Shown here piece after piece: positions 59,607 to 64,000 of a DNA stretch of 64,000 nucleotides (position 1 is its first letter; the number at the start of each line of letters is the position of its first letter). A program made the translations under genes and the position numbers. The notes beneath the pieces are model-generated. The model did no database searches. It was not told the origin of the DNA and saw only the letters and a list, made by a program, of their open reading frames with translations. The stretch comes from a candidate division Hyd24-12 bacterium UBA6080 (GTDB taxonomy: Bacteria > Fermentibacterota > Fermentibacteria > Fermentibacterales > JCC-6), in contig DIXM01000001.1 in the NCBI GenBank assembly GCA_002436025.1, positions 186,001-250,000 on the forward strand. The letters run 5' to 3'.

Positions 59607-59912
59607 ATGGCTTCGAAGCTTGTGATAGACGATACGGGATATGAAACGGAGATACCTGAGAACTCACTTAAGCTGGGCCGTCCGCCAGCCGACCCGGAAA
59701 TCATCAAAGCCTTCATCCCCGGCACCATTGTTGCGGTCCGGACAAAGGTGGGGGAAAAAGTAAGGGAGGGTGACGCCCTCCTCCTTCTGGATGCCATGAA
59801 GATGCACAACGAGGTGTGCTCCACTGTGAACGGGGTGGTGCGGGAACTCCTGGTGACAACCGGCGACAAGGTTGAAAAGGGGCAGCTTCTTATACGACTT
59901 CGGAAAGATTGA
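59607..59912 (+). CDS. Biotin carboxyl carrier protein
   Basis: The 101-residue protein has a biotinyl domain with DAMKMHNEV, lysine being the biotin site, and 'IPGTIVAVRTKVGEKVREGD' before it. Residues 1-30 form a short linker. SD GGAGG precedes the ATG. Co-location with the carboxyltransferase gene shows it is the mobile arm of that complex. The E..AMKM..E spacing matches the single-domain carriers of MmdC/AccB type. Confidence 0.93.
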   Translation: MASKLVIDDTGYETEIPENSLKLGRPPADPEIIKAFIPGTIVAVRTKVGEKVREGDALLLLDAMKMHNEVCSTVNGVVRELLVTTGDKVEKGQLLIRLRKD

Positions 59913-59929
59913 CAGCACTCTGCACATTG

Positions 59930-59963
59930 AAAAAAGGGGGCGGTCCGGTTGGACCGCCCCCTT
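59930..59963. terminator. Bidirectional intrinsic terminator between convergent genes
   Basis: GGGGGCGGTCC and GGACCGCCCCC form a perfect 11-bp stem with loop GGTT (59936-59961). On the minus strand the stem is followed by TTTTTT, so it is a strong terminator for the 61267-59975 gene. It can also stop the biotin carrier transcript from the other side. Confidence 0.85.
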
Positions 59964-59974
59964 GAGCGTAAACC

Positions 59975-61267
59975 TTACTCCTGGTCCCGGCGGAGTTCCT
60001 CCGCCTTTTCCATTGCTTCGATGGCGAGCTGTCTGCGGCCGAGACGGCTGTAGGTCGAGGCCAGGTAGTCGTAGTACATGGCGTTCTGGGGGTCGTACCG
60101 AATTGCGTTCAGGAGGGCGTCGAGTGAGACCTGGTCGCGCTCCATCCTGCTGTTGTTCACGAACACCATGTAGTTCAGGTTGCCCATTTCCTCCGGAGTG
60201 AGTCCCGGAAGGGCCAGTGCCTGGTTGAGAACGACCAGGGACTGCTCGTATCTTTCAAGAAGGACGTTGGCATGGGCCATGGTGGCCAGGACGTCGTAGC
60301 TGTCGCCTATGAGGCTTCTGCTGGCCTCGAGCTGGGCCAGAGCTTCTTCGCTGCGCTCCATCTCCATGAGGGCGAATCCTCTGGTGAGGAAAAGCGCGCC
60401 CCTCATGGTGGCAGATTCCTCGGGTGTGATCCAGCCCTCGGACTCACCCAGAAGGATTGACTGCTCGGCGTTGTCGTAAACAGCCAGAGCCTCGTCGTAC
60501 TTGCCCTGAATAAGAAGGATCTCGGCCTTGGTTTCCAGAAGATCGGGGTTGGTCGGGTCGAGAACAAGGCCGGCATCGAGGATGGTCACAGCCCTGGATG
60601 CCTGGACTACCTTCTGGGCTTCGTCATCGGTTCTGAGGTAGAGGTTCTCGAGTATCCTGGCGGAGTTGTAGCAGGAAAGAACGGCTCCGGAGAGAACCCT
60701 GTAGTACTCGTTCTCGAGGTATTCAAGTCTGGCGGGGTCGACTTCGACGGCTTTCTGGGCCTCGAGGTCGGCAACCATGGCGTTTCCAAGTGCAAAGGCT
60801 TCGTCGAAACGGTCAAGGGCCTCTTCGACCTGCTGCTGATTCACGAGAATGTCACCGAGCATCTGGGGAAACTCGGGTCGATCAGGCGCGATGGTGCCTC
60901 CGACCGCAAGCATTTCCTGAGCGCCAGGAATGTCGCCTGCTGTAAACCGGCTGTTGGCGGTGTTGTAGAAGACGGTCCAGAATTCAGCAATTTCCGCCTG
61001 GCGAAGGGGATCAAGCCTGTAGGCCTCGCTGAAAGCCTCGGCGGAGTTCTCCCAGTCATGAATGAAACTGTGCGCTCTGGCCTTCCAGTACCACACATCG
61101 GCGTTGGCGGCTTCGGGTCCTTGCAGAACGCTGTCGGCAAGGGTGATCGCCCGTTCGTAGTCACCGTTCTGGATATGAACCTTTATCCCGGTGATCGCAG
61201 GGGAGGAACACCCGGCAAGCGCTATCAGCGAAGCCACGAGGGCAATCGCCATCATGCTTTTAACCAA
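59975..61267 (-). CDS. TPR-repeat lipoprotein
   Basis: TTG 61267 follows GGAGGG at six bases, giving 430 residues; an internal ATG 12 bases later is possible. The lipobox is LIALAGC. At least six TPR units are visible ('NADVWYWKARAHSFIHDWEN', 'PEFPQMLGDILVNQQQVEEA', 'LEAKAEILLIQGKYDEALAV'-like, 'YDYLASTYSRLGRRQLAIEA'). Such lipoproteins are scaffolds for envelope complexes. It is divergent from an L,D-transpeptidase gene across a 169-base region. Confidence 0.85.
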   Translation of the reverse strand: MVKSMMAIALVASLIALAGCSSPAITGIKVHIQNGDYERAITLADSVLQGPEAANADVWYWKARAHSFIHDWENSAEAFSEAYRLDPLRQAEIAEFWTVFYNTANSRFTAGDIPGAQEMLAVGGTIAPDRPEFPQMLGDILVNQQQVEEALDRFDEAFALGNAMVADLEAQKAVEVDPARLEYLENEYYRVLSGAVLSCYNSARILENLYLRTDDEAQKVVQASRAVTILDAGLVLDPTNPDLLETKAEILLIQGKYDEALAVYDNAEQSILLGESEGWITPEESATMRGALFLTRGFALMEMERSEEALAQLEASRSLIGDSYDVLATMAHANVLLERYEQSLVVLNQALALPGLTPEEMGNLNYMVFVNNSRMERDQVSLDALLNAIRYDPQNAMYYDYLASTYSRLGRRQLAIEAMEKAEELRRDQE

Positions 61268-61366
61268 TTCGAACCCTCCTTTTCAACGGTAGAGGCAGGT
61301 TTGCGTGTCGATTCTGTTCTGTGGGTTTTTGAAAAGACAAGGTAATCTCGCCGTTTTTGCCCTTCA

Positions 61367-61412
61367 AGTCAACTCTTCGGGGGTTGACTCTGATGACTTG
61401 CCCGTGCAGAAT
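61367..61412. promoter_or_regulatory. Divergent promoter region with inverted repeat AGTCAAC/GTTGACT
   Basis: On the plus strand TTGACT (61384-61389), a 17-base spacer and CAGAAT (61407-61412) precede the ATG at 61437. On the minus strand the same repeat supplies TTGACT (61372-61367) for the TPR lipoprotein gene, with a weaker -10. The two -35 boxes are the arms of one inverted repeat, so one regulator could act on both genes. Confidence 0.45.
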
Positions 61413-61436
61413 TCAACCCCGATGGAGGTTTGATAT

Positions 61437-61892
61437 ATGGCTGTTTTTGCCGGTACGGCTGCCTGGGTCCTGTCAACCCTGATCTACGCGTCCTGCTCCA
61501 CTGGAATTGGAATCATCCAGGGGTCAGAACCGGACGGGCAGAGAAGTGCCACGGTCCGAGTGGAAAACCAGTACATTCTCTTTCAGGAAGGCGAAAGGGA
61601 AGCCAACCTGGCCCTTGTCTCCACCGGGAGGCCACCCCACTTCAGCACCCCTAAGGGGGATTTCACGGTTCTTTACCGCCTGAGGAACCCGATGTCCAGC
61701 ACTTACCATGTCAGAATGCCTTACTGGCTCTGCATTGTTCCCAGTGGAGCAATTGGCCTTCACCAGGCAGGAAGCAGCGCCGAATCAAGGCTGGGTGAGC
61801 CTCTTTCCCACGGTTGCGTCCGCCTTGGCAGGTTCACCGCGGAATGGGCCTACTCCTGGATGCCCACAGGGGCTCCGGTCAGCATTCACTGA
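61437..61892 (+). CDS. L,D-transpeptidase (YkuD family)
   Basis: ATG 61437 has GGAGG upstream. The 151-residue protein has an N-terminal hydrophobic anchor (TAAWVLSTLIYASCS) and a YkuD catalytic domain. 'PPHFSTPKGDFTVLYR' is the TPxGxF strand, GLHQAG holds the HxH-like His, and LSHGCVRLGRF holds the nucleophile Cys and Arg. It would form or modify peptidoglycan cross-links in the periplasm. The end overlaps the convergent manC-like gene by 14 bases. Confidence 0.9.
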   Translation: MAVFAGTAAWVLSTLIYASCSTGIGIIQGSEPDGQRSATVRVENQYILFQEGEREANLALVSTGRPPHFSTPKGDFTVLYRLRNPMSSTYHVRMPYWLCIVPSGAIGLHQAGSSAESRLGEPLSHGCVRLGRFTAEWAYSWMPTGAPVSIH

Positions 61893-62907
61893 TCCTTATC
61901 CTTTCCGAGACCTCCCGCAGCTTCTGTGCGCACGAATCAGCCATTACCAGGGTGGCGGTATCGGTGCACACCACGGAAACGTTCTTCAGGCCCATGATCA
62001 CGGTCAGCCTACCGGTTGCATCGTAGACAAGGGTGTTCTCCGAATCCACAACAATGGTCTCGCCCCGCGAGACGCCGGCATCCCTGGCACCCGGCCAGTC
62101 ACCTATGTCGCTCCATTGGAACGATGCAGGCACTACAACCACGTTATCGGCCTTCTCCATTACACCCACGTCTACGGATACAGCGGGAAGGGCGCCGAAT
62201 GTGTCGCGGTCGGGACGGATGCATCCGCCGATCCCGGAAAGGCCCTCGAGAAGAACGGGCATGTGTTCAGCAAGTGCTTTCAGGATACCCGAAACCCTCC
62301 AGACGAACATCCCCGAGTTCCACAGATAGGATCCGGCCTCGAGAAAACGTCGGGCGGTGTCCGGGTCGGGTTTCTCCCTGAAGGACTTCACCCTGAACAC
62401 ACCCTTCGAGACTTCGGCCCCCTTTTCGAGGTAGCCGTAACCAGTGGCAGGGTGGCCGGGAGTGATCCCCATGGTCACCAGGTATCCGTCATCCGCAGCC
62501 AGAACAGCCACCCGGGCGGTTCTCACGAACTCCTCGACAGGGTGGATCCGATGGTCGCTGGCCATGACAAGCATCGTGGAGTCTCCGTGGCCCCTTTCGG
62601 CCAGGACCGATGCCGCCCACCCAATGCATGGGGCGGTATTCCTGCCAACCGGCTCCAGAAGAAGGTTTTCAGCATCGAGCCAGGGCATCTGTTCGAGAAC
62701 CAGGTCTCCATGCTCCCTGCCGGCAACCACAATGATGTTGTCCCGTCCGCAGACCTCCGCAAGCCTGTCCGCGGTAAGCTGGAGCATGGTACCCCCGGGC
62801 AGCAGGTCGAGGAACTGTTTGGGTTTCGCGGACGTGGAAAGGGGCCAGAACCTGGTGCCTCTGCCACCCGCCATGATCACACCAAACGGAGCAGCGCTTT
62901 TCGTCAT
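61879..62907 (-). CDS. manC: Mannose-1-phosphate guanylyltransferase
   Basis: ATG 62907 overlaps the manA-like stop by four bases. The 342-residue nucleotidyltransferase has VIMAGGRGTRFWPLS (GTP site), KPKQFLDLL, EPVGRNTAPC and 'SFREKPDPDTARRFLEAG' with the conserved FREKP. It lacks the C-terminal cupin of bifunctional enzymes, matching the separate isomerase gene next to it. It makes GDP-mannose from mannose-1-phosphate for glycans. Confidence 0.92.
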   Translation of the reverse strand: MTKSAAPFGVIMAGGRGTRFWPLSTSAKPKQFLDLLPGGTMLQLTADRLAEVCGRDNIIVVAGREHGDLVLEQMPWLDAENLLLEPVGRNTAPCIGWAASVLAERGHGDSTMLVMASDHRIHPVEEFVRTARVAVLAADDGYLVTMGITPGHPATGYGYLEKGAEVSKGVFRVKSFREKPDPDTARRFLEAGSYLWNSGMFVWRVSGILKALAEHMPVLLEGLSGIGGCIRPDRDTFGALPAVSVDVGVMEKADNVVVVPASFQWSDIGDWPGARDAGVSRGETIVVDSENTLVYDATGRLTVIMGLKNVSVVCTDTATLVMADSCAQKLREVSERIRISEC

Positions 62908-63677
62908 CCCTTCATCACCGCCTTCCACGAGCCAGGCGCCGCATGAAGCCTTCCTCCTGCGGCGTCGGAGACAAGACATGCCTGCTTGCCGGGCATGAAC
63001 AGTATTTCCCAGGGGCCAAGAACAATGGGACCCTCTGTACTCTCCAGAGTGTAATCGCCGCCGTCAATGACGGAACCGGTGGGCAGCACAGGTCTTCCCC
63101 CCCTTTCCCAGTCCACGGAATCAAGCCCCTGGCGGATGTGAAGTGGTCTGGGCGAGCCGTCCGAACCGTTTCTTCCCCAGTCCCACAACCGGTACGTGAT
63201 GTCGCAGTTGAGCTGAACCTCAAGAACCGACATCCCCGCTCCCAGCGAATGGACCGTTCCCGCGGGCAGGTGCATGGTCATGCCCGGCGAAGCCTCGAAT
63301 GCCTTGAGGGATTCAGCGGGGTTTCCTGACGCAATAGCCTGCTCGAGATCGTTGCGGGAAACACCGGGAAGGATGCCCGCCCTGATCGTGCCATGGCCGG
63401 ACAAGACAACCCAGGTTTCGTCCTTTTTGGGATAGTGCCCCGCGAATCCGGGGTGAACCTGCACTGAAAGGTCCGCGGAGGTGTGAAGGGTCTTTACAAG
63501 AAGCGGAAAGCGTGAATTGGGCCATATGGTGGCAAGTTCGGTCCTCTCCCCGCCCGAGAGGGGCTCGAGTGCCGATGAACCCCCGGGATCATCGTAGACC
63601 CACCAGACCTCGCCGATACCACCGGGGAGAGAGCCCCACACCCTTTCCACGTTCCTGGGAACACACCTGTAGATCAT
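62904..63677 (-). CDS. manA: Mannose-6-phosphate isomerase, short class I-like type
   Basis: ATG 63677 follows AAGGGAG and overlaps the amidotransferase stop. The 257-residue cupin protein has metal ligands in LSVQVHPGF (Gln, His) and KDETWVVL (Glu), with 'LPAGTVHSLGAGMSVLEVQ' providing the second His. It converts fructose-6-phosphate to mannose-6-phosphate, feeding the guanylyltransferase encoded next. The phosphomannomutase needed between them is not in the window. Confidence 0.88.
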   Translation of the reverse strand: MIYRCVPRNVERVWGSLPGGIGEVWWVYDDPGGSSALEPLSGGERTELATIWPNSRFPLLVKTLHTSADLSVQVHPGFAGHYPKKDETWVVLSGHGTIRAGILPGVSRNDLEQAIASGNPAESLKAFEASPGMTMHLPAGTVHSLGAGMSVLEVQLNCDITYRLWDWGRNGSDGSPRPLHIRQGLDSVDWERGGRPVLPTGSVIDGGDYTLESTEGPIVLGPWEILFMPGKQACLVSDAAGGRLHAAPGSWKAVMKG

Positions 63678-64000
63678 CTTCTCTCCCTTGCGACCCGGGC
63701 GAACCCACCCGCCAGCGCCGGACCCGTGGAATCCCGCTCGGGATGCCACTGAACAGCTGTTACAAGCCCGTCTGTTGACTCGATGGCTTCTATGACACCG
63801 TCAGTGCTGCATGCCGTCCAGCGGAAACCGGCCGGAACGCCCTCAATGGCCTGATGATGTGAGCTGTGAACCAATGCTTCCCCCCCGAGCAGACGTCGAA
63901 GCCCGGATCCGGGAGACAGAGTGACACCGTGGATGCCGGTCCCATGGTTAAGGGCGCCCTCCACAGATGCGGGGATGTGCTGAACGAGGGCTTCACCCTC
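63674..64000 (-). CDS. Class I glutamine amidotransferase, gamma-glutamyl-GABA-hydrolase-like (C-terminal part)
   Basis: The frame is open from the window edge to the stop at 63674, so only the last 108 residues are seen. They carry 'VHSSHHQAIEGVPAGFRW', 'DGVIEAIESTDG' and VQWHPERDS, the His-Glu end of the Cys-His-Glu triad of the C26/PuuD family. The catalytic Cys lies outside the window. It may hydrolyse a gamma-glutamyl amide. Stop and next start overlap (ATGA), so it heads the mannose genes. Confidence 0.85.
   Translation of the reverse strand, partial: EGEALVQHIPASVEGALNHGTGIHGVTLSPGSGLRRLLGGEALVHSSHHQAIEGVPAGFRWTACSTDGVIEAIESTDGLVTAVQWHPERDSTGPALAGGFARVARERR

Noticed and set aside
61708..62946. 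A 412-codon plus-strand open frame opposite the manC-like gene
   Set aside because: The guanylyltransferase on the minus strand has all family motifs; the plus-strand frame has none.
1..64000. CRISPR arrays, tRNA, rRNA or riboswitch genes
   Set aside because: No regularly spaced repeats were seen, and the intergenic gaps are short and show no cloverleaf or known aptamer core by eye. A dedicated covariance search was not possible.

Overview
The window looks like chromosomal DNA from an uncultured, GC-rich, diderm (Gram-negative) bacterium, most plausibly a candidate phylum near the FCB group, for example Fermentibacteria-like. This placement is inference. Supporting signs are a Kdo/LPS-transport gene set, a TonB-dependent receptor, several outer-membrane barrels, many lipoproteins, and large secreted proteins that share an Ig-like C-terminal sorting tail ending in a short basic or hydrophobic stretch. 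Two genes of mainly archaeal type (gatD and an adenosine-specific-kinase-like protein) also occur. No rRNA, tRNA or CRISPR array was seen. Genes are tightly packed, with many start/stop overlaps and many TTG or GTG starts backed by Shine-Dalgarno (SD) sequences.

Layout. 1-6.2 kb: small secreted and outer-membrane proteins, an open reading frame split by one in-frame TGA, an AT-rich phosphotransferase gene that looks foreign, and an S41-like lipoprotein. 5.2-14.7 kb: a TonB-dependent receptor plus beta-propeller lipoprotein operon, divergent from a three-gene overlapping operon of secreted proteins. 14.75-17.64 kb: an AT-richer accessory island with a MazF-type toxin, an RHH antitoxin, a methyltransferase and two small unknowns. 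It has two attC-like imperfect inverted repeats and is bounded by a 19-bp direct repeat, one copy of which is the 3' end of an M42 peptidase gene. 17.6-24.7 kb: M42 peptidase, caspase-like protein, short AlaS, and a bacterial ceramide-synthesis-like set (GNAT acyltransferase, serine-palmitoyltransferase-like enzyme, divergent reductase/epimerase). 24.7-28.7 kb: membrane proteins, one with a probable frameshift in a G9 tract, and a 33-residue lysine-rich peptide.

28.7-32.9 kb: a zinc-uptake operon (Fur/Zur-type regulator, binding protein, ATPase, permease) that continues into a phosphatase and a lipase-like hydrolase. 33-35.4 kb: a gingipain-like C25 protease. 35.4-48.4 kb: one long leftward cluster for the outer membrane (FadL/PorV-like, kdsB, kdsA, a second GNAT acyltransferase, antiporter, kdsC, kdsD, lpxL-like, lptC-like, lptA-like, lptB) running into rpoN, gatD and the adenosine-specific-kinase family gene. 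48.5-49.9 kb: a metallo-beta-lactamase/beta-CASP nuclease.

50-53.5 kb: two paralogous HExxH secreted metalloproteases. 53.6-58 kb: a lipoprotein, a membrane-TPR protein and a DUF2723-like glycosyltransferase. 58-60 kb: an acyl-CoA carboxyltransferase with its biotin carrier. 60-64 kb: a TPR lipoprotein, an L,D-transpeptidase, and GDP-mannose precursor genes (manC-like, manA-like) behind a class I glutamine amidotransferase cut by the window edge.
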